13,674 bases of DNA, taken from positions 1 to 13,674 of the forward strand of contig CALBHI010000334.1 of the NCBI GenBank assembly GCA_937894535.1, read 5' to 3'. How positions within the stretch are numbered: the stretch's first letter is position 1; the number at the start of each line of letters is the position of its first letter. Made by a program: the position numbers and the translations under genes. This stretch comes from an uncultured Verrucomicrobiota bacterium (GTDB lineage: Bacteria > Verrucomicrobiota > Kiritimatiellia > CAIVKH01). The notes below the pieces were generated by a model that saw only the letters and a list, made by a program, of their open reading frames with translations, was not told the DNA's origin and did no database searches. Shown here one piece after another: positions 6,623 to 13,463 of the stretch.

Positions 6623-8742
6623 ACTTCGATCCGAACGATCCCCGCCTGACCGCCTACATCCTGAACGAGCTGACCGACGCCGAACGCGACGAGGTCGAAG
6701 CCCTGCTCGCCGCGAATCCCGAGGCCGCCACCTTCGTCGCGGAACTCCGCGCGACCACCGGCCTGCTCGCGACCAGTCTCGCCGCCGAACCGGAACTCAC
6801 CCTCGACCCCGCCCGCCGCGCGGGCATTGCCGCCGCCGCGGAGACGCAACCCGCCGGTCGGATCGTTGAGTTCCCCTGGTGGCGAACCCTCGCCGGTTTC
6901 GGCGCGGCCGCTGCCGCGCTCATGCTCGCCGTCGTAGGCTTGCACCTACAGCGGGTGAAAGAGTCGCGTTCATCGGCCAACGAACAGCAGATCGTTGCGG
7001 GTATCGTGGACGAACAACCCACGGATGCCGCTCGCGGAGTGGCTACTACACAAGCGGGGATCAAGGATGATCGTCTCGTCGCGTCCCCGCCCGAAGCCAC
7101 GTTCGATGCCGCCGACTTGGAAATGATGGCGGAACCGCCCATGGAGGAGCAGTCCCTGGACAACGCCTTCACGATGTCCGCCCCCGCGCCCGCCGCCGCG
7201 CCAGCCTCGCCGGCGCTGGCATCGACGCGCGCGGTTGGCTTCGCCGCCAAGGGCATCGTCGGATCACAATTCGCCGAACGCCGTCGCCAGGAACGGGACA
7301 ACGTGTCGACGATCATCAGCCCGAGCCAGGACGACTTCGACGTCATCCGCGAGAACGGGTTCCTGCGGGTAGGGGACCATCCGTTGTCGACCTTTTCGAT
7401 CGATGTCGATACCGCATCGTACGCCGTGGTGCGCAAGATGCTGAACGACGGATTCCGTCCACCGCGCGATGCGGTGCGCATCGAGGAGTTGATCAACTAC
7501 TTCACCTACGACGATCCCGCGCCGGTGGATGGCCGTCCCTTCGCGACCCGCCTCGAGGCTGCGCCGTGCCCGTGGAATCCACGGCACCATCTCGTCCGCA
7601 TCGGCATCAAGGGCAAGGTCATCGACCGCGCTGAGCGCCCGCCGCTTAACTTGGTGTATCTGCTCGACGTGTCCGGCTCGATGAACGATCCGAACAAGTT
7701 GCCGCTGGTGAAGCGTTCGCTGCAGGCATTGGTGAATCAGCTCGATGCCCGCGATCGTGTGGCCATTGTGGTGTATGCCGGTGCCGCCGGACGGGTGTTG
7801 CCGCCGACGCCGGGCGATCAGGGAACGGCGATCCTTGAAGCCCTCGAACGCCTGGAGGCCGGTGGCAGCACCGCGGGCGGAGCCGGGATCGAGCTCGCCT
7901 ACCGCACCGCGCGTGAACAGTTCCAGAGCAACGCGGTCAACCGCGTCATCCTCTGCACCGATGGCGACTTCAACGTGGGCACCGTCCAACGCGGCGACCT
8001 CGAGGCCATGATCGAACGCGAGGCCAAGTCGGGCGTGTTCCTTACCGTGCTCGGGTTCGGCATGGGCAACTACAAGGACTCCACGCTGGAACTGCTCTCC
8101 AACAAGGGCAACGGCAACTACGCCTACATCGACGACTTCAACGAAGCGCGCAAGGTGCTGGTCGACCAGATGCTCGGCACGATGGTCACCATCGCCAAGG
8201 ACGTGAAGATCCAGGTGGAATTCAATCCCGCCGTGGTCGCCGCCTACCGGCTCATCGGCTACGAAAACCGGATCCTGAAGAAGGAAGACTTCAACAACGA
8301 CAAGGTGGATGCTGGGGAGATCGGCGCAGGGCATAGCGTCACCGCCTTGTACGAACTGATCCCGGTTGGCCAGCCGTTGCCGGATGTCCCGGCGGTCGAT
8401 GCGTTGAAGTACCAGATGCCGTCCTCGCCGGCCGCCCCGGATACCGAAGCGCTCACCGTCAAGATGCGCTACAAGGAGCCTGACGGCGATACCTCCACCA
8501 AGCTCGAATTCCCGCTGTCGGCCGAGGCTCTTGGCCAGACCGTATCATCGGACGATTTTCGCTTTGCCGCGGCGGTGGCCGGCTTCGGCATGCTCCTGCG
8601 CGACTCCGAACACCGCGGCTCGTTCACTTACGCCGATGCGCTCCGCCTCGCCGAATCCGCCCTCGGCCCCGACCGCCTCGGCTACCGTGCCGAGTTCCTG
8701 AAACTGGTCCGCAACGCCGAGGCCATCACCGGACGGGAATGA
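6619..8742 (+). CDS. Membrane VWA/YfbK-family protein with anti-sigma-like N-terminus
   Basis: A 707-residue protein with four parts. Residues 1-60 (DPRLTAYILNELTDAERDEV then EALLAANPEAATFVAELRA) resemble the cytoplasmic sigma-binding helix of anti-sigma factors, without the Cys/His zinc ligands. One membrane helix (about 89-110) follows, then a low-complexity Ala/Pro/Met linker (about 115-225). Residues 250-345 match the YfbK N-terminal domain (STFSIDVDTASYAVVRKMLN, IEELINYFTYDDPAP). The VWA domain (about 340-510) has a complete metal-binding MIDAS: Asp350-x-Ser352-x-Ser354, Thr418 and Asp448. The C-terminal part (about 530-705) fits the YfbK C-terminal domain. By inference the protein holds the sigma factor encoded just upstream (4-nt overlap) and senses a periplasmic ligand through the VWA domain. 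The sigma-binding role is from context and N-terminal pattern only. Confidence 0.9.
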   Translation: MNFDPNDPRLTAYILNELTDAERDEVEALLAANPEAATFVAELRATTGLLATSLAAEPELTLDPARRAGIAAAAETQPAGRIVEFPWWRTLAGFGAAAAALMLAVVGLHLQRVKESRSSANEQQIVAGIVDEQPTDAARGVATTQAGIKDDRLVASPPEATFDAADLEMMAEPPMEEQSLDNAFTMSAPAPAAAPASPALASTRAVGFAAKGIVGSQFAERRRQERDNVSTIISPSQDDFDVIRENGFLRVGDHPLSTFSIDVDTASYAVVRKMLNDGFRPPRDAVRIEELINYFTYDDPAPVDGRPFATRLEAAPCPWNPRHHLVRIGIKGKVIDRAERPPLNLVYLLDVSGSMNDPNKLPLVKRSLQALVNQLDARDRVAIVVYAGAAGRVLPPTPGDQGTAILEALERLEAGGSTAGGAGIELAYRTAREQFQSNAVNRVILCTDGDFNVGTVQRGDLEAMIEREAKSGVFLTVLGFGMGNYKDSTLELLSNKGNGNYAYIDDFNEARKVLVDQMLGTMVTIAKDVKIQVEFNPAVVAAYRLIGYENRILKKEDFNNDKVDAGEIGAGHSVTALYELIPVGQPLPDVPAVDALKYQMPSSPAAPDTEALTVKMRYKEPDGDTSTKLEFPLSAEALGQTVSSDDFRFAAAVAGFGMLLRDSEHRGSFTYADALRLAESALGPDRLGYRAEFLKLVRNAEAITGRE

Positions 8743-8767
8743 TCGCGACGGAGACGCGGTGCCCCCT

Positions 8768-8797
8768 GGCCGGGCAGGCCCGCCGCGCTTCCTTTTT
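8768..8797 (+). terminator. Possible intrinsic terminator after the sigma/VWA operon
   Basis: A GC-rich imperfect dyad (GGCCGGGCAGGCCCGCC, 8768-8784) is followed by TTCCTTTTT (8789-8797), 26 nt after the VWA stop. The stem is short with a mismatch, so strength is uncertain. Confidence 0.35.
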
Positions 8798-8843
8798 GCT
8801 GATTGGACTGGAAAAGCATAAATATGTGCAGTAGTATGACAAT

Positions 8844-9071
8844 ATGAGAACAACGCTGGATGTGCCGGATGAGTTGATGAAAAGGGTGAAAACCGAGGCC
8901 TTGCGGGAGGGGGTCACCCTGAAGGAGTGGTTTGTTTCTCGCTTGCGTGCTGATCTGGGGAAGCGTGTGTCGGATCGGCCCCGTGACGAAGCCGTCCGGT
9001 TTCGTTCGCGTTTTAGCGGGAGTTTTGAGCCCGACGAAATGGATCAGCTCAAGCGAGCGGGGCGGGCGTGA
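8844..9071 (+). CDS. Antitoxin of PIN toxin-antitoxin pair 1 (ribbon-helix-helix, VapB-like)
   Basis: A 75-residue protein that starts like ribbon-helix-helix antitoxins: MRTTLDVPDELMKRVKTEAL supplies the DNA-binding beta strand and first helix, and GVTLKEWFVSRLRADL the second helix. The charged C-terminal tail (about 45-75, FRSRFSGSFEPDEMDQLKRA) would be the toxin-binding part. The stop overlaps the toxin start by 4 nt (GTGA). No Shine-Dalgarno precedes the ATG, so it may be leaderless or weakly translated. A palindrome CATAAATATG (8817-8826) and repeated TATG units upstream could be the operator for self-repression, but this is weak. Codons look less GC-rich than in the flanking VWA and xthA genes, which fits horizontal gain. 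Confidence 0.82.
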   Translation: MRTTLDVPDELMKRVKTEALREGVTLKEWFVSRLRADLGKRVSDRPRDEAVRFRSRFSGSFEPDEMDQLKRAGRA

Positions 9072-9478
9072 TCGTTGTTGATGTAAACGTCCTTGCTTAC
9101 CGGTGGTTGCCGGGGAGCCGTTCGGATCTTGCCGATAGTGTGGCAAAAAGGGATGGGATGTGGGCCGCGCCGACCTTGTGGCGATCGGAAATGCGCAATA
9201 TCCTTGCCGGTTATATTCGCTTGAATCGGCTTGATGAGCCGTCCGCGCTGGAGGTATTGCAGAAGGCATCGACCAGCGTGACGGACCGGGAATTTGTTAT
9301 AACGGATGCCGAGGTCATCGCCCTTGTCCGGTCATCCGGTTGCTCCGCGTACGATTGTGAATATGCCGCGCTGGCCATTCGCCTGGGTGTTCCCTTGGTT
9401 ACCGAAGATAAACAATTGCTGGCTGCGTTTCCGCGCACCGCGATCAGTCTTCAGGGGTTTGCAGATGCGAAGTCTTGA
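9068..9478 (+). CDS. PIN-domain ribonuclease toxin of pair 1 (VapC-like)
   Basis: A 136-residue protein starting at GTG (9068), which overlaps the antitoxin stop. The PIN acidic residues are visible: Asp5 (IVVDVNVLAY), Glu41 (LWRSEMRNIL), Asp96 (CSAYDCEYAALA) and Asp114 (LVTEDKQLL). VapC toxins use these with Mg2+ or Mn2+ to cut RNA, often tRNA or rRNA, unless bound by the antitoxin. The catalytic set is complete, so it should be active. The target is not predictable from the sequence. xthA follows after 34 nt with no obvious terminator, so read-through into xthA is plausible. Confidence 0.9.
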   Translation: MIVVDVNVLAYRWLPGSRSDLADSVAKRDGMWAAPTLWRSEMRNILAGYIRLNRLDEPSALEVLQKASTSVTDREFVITDAEVIALVRSSGCSAYDCEYAALAIRLGVPLVTEDKQLLAAFPRTAISLQGFADAKS

Positions 9479-9512
9479 CTCCGGTTGACGGACACTGAAA
9501 TCTCCGCCCCGT

Positions 9513-10289
9513 ATGAAAATCGCCACTTACAACATCAACTCCATCCGCTCCCGCCTCGAATCGCTGTCCGTCTGGCTGGCCGCCCACCAGCCCGACATCC
9601 TGTGCCTGCAGGAAACGAAGGTGCAGGACAGCGAGTTTCCGCTCGAGGCGGTGCAAGCCACCGGCTACCACGTCGCGTTCAAGGGCATGAAGGCCTACAA
9701 CGGCGTGGCCATCCTGTCGCGCACGGCACCCGATCAGGTATGGTTCGGGCTCGACGATGGCGGACCGGCCGACGAACCGCGCCTGATCCGCGCGCGCTTC
9801 GGCGACCTGCATATCGTCAACACCTACGTGCCGCAGGGCCGCGAGATCGATCATGAGATGTTCACGTACAAGGTTGAATGGCTCAAACGCCTGCGCGCCT
9901 ACTTCGATCGCCATTTCACCCCGAAGGACAAGGTGCTGTGGCTGGGCGATCTCAACGTCGCGATCCAGCCGATCGATGTGTACAACCCGGAGCAGCGTGC
10001 CAAGCATGTCTGCTACCACGCCGATGTCCGCACCGGGCTGTCGCATTGCCTCGCCTGGGGGTTCGGCGACGTGCTCCGGAAATTCCATCCCGAGGGCGGC
10101 CACTACACCTTCTTCGACTACCGCACCATCGACTCGCTTGGCAAGGGCCAGGGCTGGCGCATCGACTACATCCTCGCCAGCCCGCCCATGTTCGCCAAGG
10201 CCACGGCCTGCACCATCGACCTCGAACCGCGCCGCCAATCCAAGGCCTCCGACCACACCTACCTGGTCGCGGAGTTTCAGCAAGGCTAA
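9513..10289 (+). CDS. xthA: Exodeoxyribonuclease III / AP endonuclease
   Basis: A 258-residue protein of normal family length. It is the major base-excision-repair AP endonuclease and a 3'-5' exonuclease on duplex DNA, acting in the cytoplasm. Exonuclease III / EEP-fold motifs are all present: MKIATYNINSIRSRL (Asn8), LCLQETKVQD (catalytic Glu34), NTYVPQG (Tyr105), WLGDLNVA (Asp146, Asn148), GWRIDYIL, and SDHTYL (Asp247, His248). The start at 9513 is fixed by the family N-terminus (MKIATYNINS); no good Shine-Dalgarno is seen. The gene uses strongly GC-ending codons, unlike the two toxin-antitoxin pairs on either side, so it looks like an old resident gene bracketed by acquired modules. Confidence 0.96.
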   Translation: MKIATYNINSIRSRLESLSVWLAAHQPDILCLQETKVQDSEFPLEAVQATGYHVAFKGMKAYNGVAILSRTAPDQVWFGLDDGGPADEPRLIRARFGDLHIVNTYVPQGREIDHEMFTYKVEWLKRLRAYFDRHFTPKDKVLWLGDLNVAIQPIDVYNPEQRAKHVCYHADVRTGLSHCLAWGFGDVLRKFHPEGGHYTFFDYRTIDSLGKGQGWRIDYILASPPMFAKATACTIDLEPRRQSKASDHTYLVAEFQQG

Positions 10290-10371
10290 CCAAGCCCATT
10301 CGATCCGTAGGCGATGGCCAGCATGGCGCAACACGAACAACCACAACGGAGTGGGTTTATTATGTTGATTT

Positions 10372-10406
10372 TCCTGCATGCATGAATATGCTTTTATGCA
10401 TGAGGA
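10372..10406. promoter_or_regulatory. Inverted repeat over the start of antitoxin 2, possible operator
   Basis: Left arm TCCTGCATGCAT (10372-10383) and right arm ATGCATGAGGA (10396-10406) are reverse complements apart from one bulged G. The site spans the antitoxin start at 10400. It is AT-richer than its surroundings and has the size of a ribbon-helix-helix operator, so autorepression by the antitoxin-toxin complex is plausible. Confidence 0.4.
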
Positions 10407-10636
10407 CAACCATCGATCTTTCTGATGATTTGGCTATTCAGGCGCGCAAGCTGGCAGCGGAGCGGCAGACTTCGTTGAAGGCCTTGGTCGAGGATGGGCT
10501 GCGGTTGGTGCTCATGGGGCGTCAGGCGGGATCTGTATCCCCCGCACGTCGGCTGAAGGGTTTTGGCAAGCGGGTTTGGGATGAGGTGGATGCTGATGCC
10601 TATGTACGGGAACAGCGCGAAGGTTGGGGGTCGTGA
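10400..10636 (+). CDS. Antitoxin of PIN toxin-antitoxin pair 2 (ribbon-helix-helix, VapB-like)
   Basis: A 78-residue protein. MRTTIDLSDDLAIQARKLAA and RQTSLKALVEDGLRLVLMG give the strand-helix-helix of VapB antitoxins, close in pattern to antitoxin 1 (both start MRTT-hydrophobic-D). The tail (RRLKGFGKRVWDEVDADAYV) is the likely toxin-binding segment; a closing Trp/Asp-rich stretch is common in VapB. I chose ATG 10400 because it aligns with the family start; in-frame ATGs at 10382 and 10388 would add MNMLLC. No Shine-Dalgarno is visible. The stop overlaps the toxin start (GTGA). The frame is open far upstream across xthA, but that part is antisense-like noise. Confidence 0.82.
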   Translation: MRTTIDLSDDLAIQARKLAAERQTSLKALVEDGLRLVLMGRQAGSVSPARRLKGFGKRVWDEVDADAYVREQREGWGS

Positions 10637-11058
10637 GCGGTTACGTTTTCTGGGACACCAACCTGCTGATCTACTGGATCGAGGAAGTGCCGGTCTGGTC
10701 TGAACACGTGGAGCGCCTGCTGTGCTGGCAGGAAGAGCACGGTTTCAAAACCGTTACATCAAGCCTATCGCTGGGAGAACTGCTGGTCCATCCGCTGCGC
10801 CATCGCGCCAGTGACTTGGCGCGTTCTTATGCCCGGCAGATCGATGAAATGGGTTGTATCCCGTTTGGTTCGGATGAGGCGTGGCGGTTTGCCGAAGTCC
10901 GTGCGACCTATCCTTCACTGCGACCGCCTGACGCCATCCAGCTCGCCTGTGCCTCGGTGCTCGGGGTTGAACTGTTTGTTACAAATGACGAACGATTGAG
11001 CGCATGCTCGTTGCGTGGCATCAAGCGAATTGCTTGTCTCGCCTCATGGAAGCCATGA
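10633..11058 (+). CDS. PIN-domain ribonuclease toxin of pair 2 (VapC-like)
   Basis: A 141-residue protein starting at GTG 10633, which repeats the GTGA overlap seen in pair 1; a TTG at 10624 is a poorer choice. PIN residues: Asp8 (VFWDTNLLIYW), Glu49 (SLGELLVHP), Asp100 (PPDAIQLACA) and Asp119 in VTNDERL. The set is complete, so an active Mg-dependent RNase is expected. It is only weakly similar to the pair 1 toxin by eye (different spacing and core), so the two modules are not a recent duplication. A 178-nt gap with a promoter for rhlE follows. Confidence 0.9.
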   Translation: MSGYVFWDTNLLIYWIEEVPVWSEHVERLLCWQEEHGFKTVTSSLSLGELLVHPLRHRASDLARSYARQIDEMGCIPFGSDEAWRFAEVRATYPSLRPPDAIQLACASVLGVELFVTNDERLSACSLRGIKRIACLASWKP

Positions 11059-11115
11059 CGCGACCATAGATGGATGCGGAGACGCTCCACGTTGCCGTTT
11101 CGGCGATGGCCAGCC

Positions 11116-11144
11116 TTGACACGGCAGGGCGTTCCCCGTACAAG
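11116..11144 (+). promoter_or_regulatory. Sigma70-like promoter for the DEAD-box helicase
   Basis: A consensus -35 TTGACA (11116-11121) lies 17 bases before TACAAG (11139-11144, 4 of 6 -10 positions). Transcription from about 11151 would give a leader of about 85-100 nt before the helicase start. Within the 178-nt gap (11059-11235) I see no other gene. Confidence 0.5.
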
Positions 11145-11235
11145 CCTCCACCCATTGGCGCCTTCCTCTGCGCGCCGCATCCTCTTTCCCTCCACGTCCG
11201 GCAGGTTGAGTTTGTAGTGCAATAACCACCGGACG

Positions 11236-12555
11236 ATGGACGAAAGAAACGAAATGAACGAATCGAACGTATTCGCGGGGCTGATCGAACCGGTCCGCCG
11301 CGCCGTGGCCGAAGAAGGCTATACCATTCCCACCCCGATCCAGCAGCAGGCGATCCCGCATCTGTTGCAGGGACGCGATTTGCTGGGCTGCGCCCAGACC
11401 GGCACCGGCAAGACCGCGGCCTTTACCCTTCCGCTGCTGCATGAGATGACCAACCGGCACCGGGCCACCCAGCCGGGGCAGCCGCGCGCGTTGATCCTCA
11501 CCCCGACCCGCGAGCTCGCCGCGCAGATCGGCGAGAGCATCCGCAACTACGGCCGCCATGTGAAGGTGTCGCACACGGTCATCTTCGGCGGGGTGGGCCA
11601 GCACCCGCAGATGCAGGCCATGCGTCGAGGGGTCGATGTCGTGGTGGCTACTCCCGGCCGCTTGCTCGACCTGATGAACCAGGGCCATGTGCGGCTGGAC
11701 AAGGTGGAGTTCTTCGTGCTCGACGAGGCGGACCGCATGCTCGACATGGGCTTCATCCCCGATGTGCGCCGGGTGATCGCCAAATTGCCGAAGCAACGGC
11801 ATTCGCTGTTTTTCTCGGCGACGATGCCGCCGGTGGTCGCGCAACTCGCCAAGGAACTGTTGCACAACCCGGTTGAGATCACCATCGAACCGGAGAAGCC
11901 GACCGTCGACCGTATCGCCCAGAAAGTGATGTTCGTGGACAAGCAGGACAAGGACTCGTTGCTGGCCGACCTGATCCGCAAGCACGACATGGACCGGGTC
12001 ATCGTCTTCGCCCGCACCAAACACGGCGCGGACAAGGTGGTCAAGAAACTCGCCTCGTGCGGCATCACCTGCGCGGCCATCCACGGCAACAAGTCGCAGA
12101 ACGCGCGTACCAATGCACTGTCCGGCTTCAAGACGGGCAAGATCCGCGCCCTGGTCGCGACCGACATCGCCGCCCGCGGCCTCGATGTCGATGGCGTGAC
12201 CCACGTCATCAATTATGAATTGCCCGAGGAGCCCGAGACCTACGTGCACCGGATCGGCCGCACCGCCCGGGCCGGGGCCGAAGGTGACGCCATCGCCTTC
12301 TGCGCCGCCCGCGAACGCGATCAGCTGCGCGACATCGAACGGTTGATCCGCAAGTCCATTCCGGTCGATACCAGCCATGCGTACCACTCCGAAGCCGCCC
12401 GCAATGCCACCGGCGCCGAAGCGCGCCCGGAACCGAAGGGACAACGCGGGGGCCAACGCTCCAGCCGTCCTCGCGGCCCGGCGCACAGCAAGGGTGGTGG
12501 CAGCGGCAAGTACCGCCCGCCGCGCCCGACCGGGTTCGGTCGTCCGCAGCGCTGA
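11236..12555 (+). CDS. rhlE: DEAD-box ATP-dependent RNA helicase, RhlE type
   Basis: A 439-residue protein with all DEAD-box motifs in order: Q-motif (YTIPTPIQQQAIP), Walker A AQTGTGKT (53-60), PTRELA, TPGR, DEAD (163-166), SAT (FFSATMPP), VFARTKHGADK, ATDIAARGLD and HRIGRTAR (338-345). These enzymes unwind short RNA duplexes with ATP, in RNA decay, ribosome assembly or cold adaptation. The C-terminal 60 residues form a basic, Gly/Arg/Pro-rich tail (GQRGGQRSSRPRGPAHSKGG) typical of RhlE and likely RNA-binding. The start is either ATG 11236 or ATG 11254; neither has a strong ribosome site. It is convergent with toxin 3 (28-nt gap). RhlE rather than CsdA/DeaD is judged from the short tail. Confidence 0.94.
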   Translation: MDERNEMNESNVFAGLIEPVRRAVAEEGYTIPTPIQQQAIPHLLQGRDLLGCAQTGTGKTAAFTLPLLHEMTNRHRATQPGQPRALILTPTRELAAQIGESIRNYGRHVKVSHTVIFGGVGQHPQMQAMRRGVDVVVATPGRLLDLMNQGHVRLDKVEFFVLDEADRMLDMGFIPDVRRVIAKLPKQRHSLFFSATMPPVVAQLAKELLHNPVEITIEPEKPTVDRIAQKVMFVDKQDKDSLLADLIRKHDMDRVIVFARTKHGADKVVKKLASCGITCAAIHGNKSQNARTNALSGFKTGKIRALVATDIAARGLDVDGVTHVINYELPEEPETYVHRIGRTARAGAEGDAIAFCAARERDQLRDIERLIRKSIPVDTSHAYHSEAARNATGAEARPEPKGQRGGQRSSRPRGPAHSKGGGSGKYRPPRPTGFGRPQR

Positions 12556-12583
12556 TCATAGCTGGGGGAACGATCGCGTTTTT

Positions 12584-13018
12584 TTACCCGAAAAGGGATT
12601 GCCGGTTGACTCCCTCAACGGTAAATCCGACGGCCTTGGCCGCCAAGGCCTGCTGCTTATCGTGGGTGATGAAGCGATCGATGGCCATCGTGGTCCGGGC
12701 GTGCAGCGCCGTGGCGAGGTGAAGCGCATCCAGGGTGCCGATGATGGCTGGCATGGCTTCCGATGCGCGTCGCAGGATCTCCGGACTGAGCCGGATGACA
12801 TGGAAACACCCATCGATGGTATCCATGTCATCGCACAACCGGGCCACGTCCTGATCCTTGATCCGGTTTTCCATGCGGAGCCGGTGAGTGGTTCGCATGG
12901 CTTCCACCCGCCACAATTCACGGGTGCAGGCCTGCTCCCAAGAACCCCAGTTCGGCAGTTCGGTCGATGCATGAAATAACCGCCGCAGGATAGCCGATGT
13001 ATCAACGTAGACACTCAT
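12584..13018 (-). CDS. PIN-domain ribonuclease toxin of pair 3 (VapC-like)
   Basis: A 144-residue protein on the minus strand; the frame continues upstream, but the family start is ATG 13018 (MSVYVDTSAILRRL). PIN residues: Asp6, Glu39 (LWRVEAMRT), Asp97 (IIGTLDALHLATA) and Asp120 (FITHDKQQALAA). The catalytic set is complete. The start overlaps the antitoxin stop in ATGA. TLDALHLATA plus FITHDKQ fits the PIN group usually paired with Phd/YefM-type antitoxins. It converges on rhlE; the stop is followed by AAAAAAA but no good stem, so no terminator is called. Confidence 0.9.
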   Translation of the reverse strand: MSVYVDTSAILRRLFHASTELPNWGSWEQACTRELWRVEAMRTTHRLRMENRIKDQDVARLCDDMDTIDGCFHVIRLSPEILRRASEAMPAIIGTLDALHLATALHARTTMAIDRFITHDKQQALAAKAVGFTVEGVNRQSLFG

Positions 13019-13266
13019 CGCCGGCGGCGATCCTCGATCAACATCGCGTCGGCGCGAAGGCCGCTTTCGAGCGTAATGCCACGCACCCCACGGAGGTCGG
13101 ATAACGGGCGGGTCGGCGGCACGATAACCAGGTCTCCAGTGGCATAGGAAACAATCCGCGCCACGGGCCGCTGATGCGAGGTGACGACGATTTCCTCCCC
13201 CTCCTGCACCTGATGCAGGTAGGTACTCAATGACTCCTTGAGCTTGGCGACGTTTACGTTCCTCAT
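13015..13266 (-). CDS. Phd/YefM-type antitoxin of pair 3
   Basis: An 83-residue protein. NVAKLKESLSTYLHQVQEGE then IVVTSHQRPVARI is the classic Phd/YefM N-terminal DNA-binding and dimer domain (strand, helix, then the hairpin ending xRPVARI). The C-terminal part (LVIVPPTRPLSDLRGVRGIT, ending in EDRRRR) would wrap the PIN toxin. ATG 13266 was chosen from the family start (MRNVNVAKLK); ATG 13272 is an alternative and gives two extra residues. It ends in a 4-nt overlap with the toxin. Unlike pairs 1 and 2 it is not ribbon-helix-helix, so this module has a separate origin. Confidence 0.9.
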   Translation of the reverse strand: MRNVNVAKLKESLSTYLHQVQEGEEIVVTSHQRPVARIVSYATGDLVIVPPTRPLSDLRGVRGITLESGLRADAMLIEDRRRR

Positions 13267-13319
13267 GACCATACGATGGACATCCGATGCCCATAATGCC
13301 AAGACCTATTCCCTTCCGG

Positions 13320-13408
13320 GGCAAAGAGGAGATGCCTATTCGCGTTAACCTGCTTATGTGTTGGCGTTTGTGACAAGTCGAGCCGATCCGTACCAGGACC
13401 TCTTTGCC
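13320..13408. repeat. Perfect 10-bp inverted repeat between antitoxin 3 and uvrA
   Basis: GGCAAAGAGG (13320-13329) and CCTCTTTGCC (13399-13408) are exact reverse complements separated by 69 bases in the divergent gap. It could be a pair of operator half-sites for the antitoxin or part of uvrA control. It may also be chance: roughly a few per cent likely in a 200-base region. Confidence 0.4.
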
Positions 13409-13463
13409 GTGGCCAATCCCTTGCTCCTGTGGTACTGTCTGCCCTTTCGTGGGTGAACGGAGT

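Noticed and set aside
7264..8334. A 356-codon open frame on the minus strand opposite the VWA gene
   Set aside because: It is antisense to the conserved YfbK/VWA region, and its low-complexity content matches a codon shadow.
9444..10409. A 321-codon minus-strand frame over xthA
   Set aside because: It is antisense to exonuclease III with its complete catalytic set, and has no family pattern of its own.
11044..12486. A 480-codon open frame on the minus strand opposite the helicase gene
   Set aside because: It lies entirely antisense to rhlE with all helicase motifs intact on the plus strand; its protein is His/Asp/Val/Gly-rich with no recognisable motif, the usual shadow in GC-rich codons.
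12556..12583. Terminator between rhlE and toxin 3
   Set aside because: A T-run is present, but the only stem before it (AACG-ATCG-CGTT) is 4 bp, too weak to call.
13409..13463. LexA/SOS box before uvrA
   Set aside because: CTGT motifs occur, but no CTGT-N8-ACAG type dyad is present.
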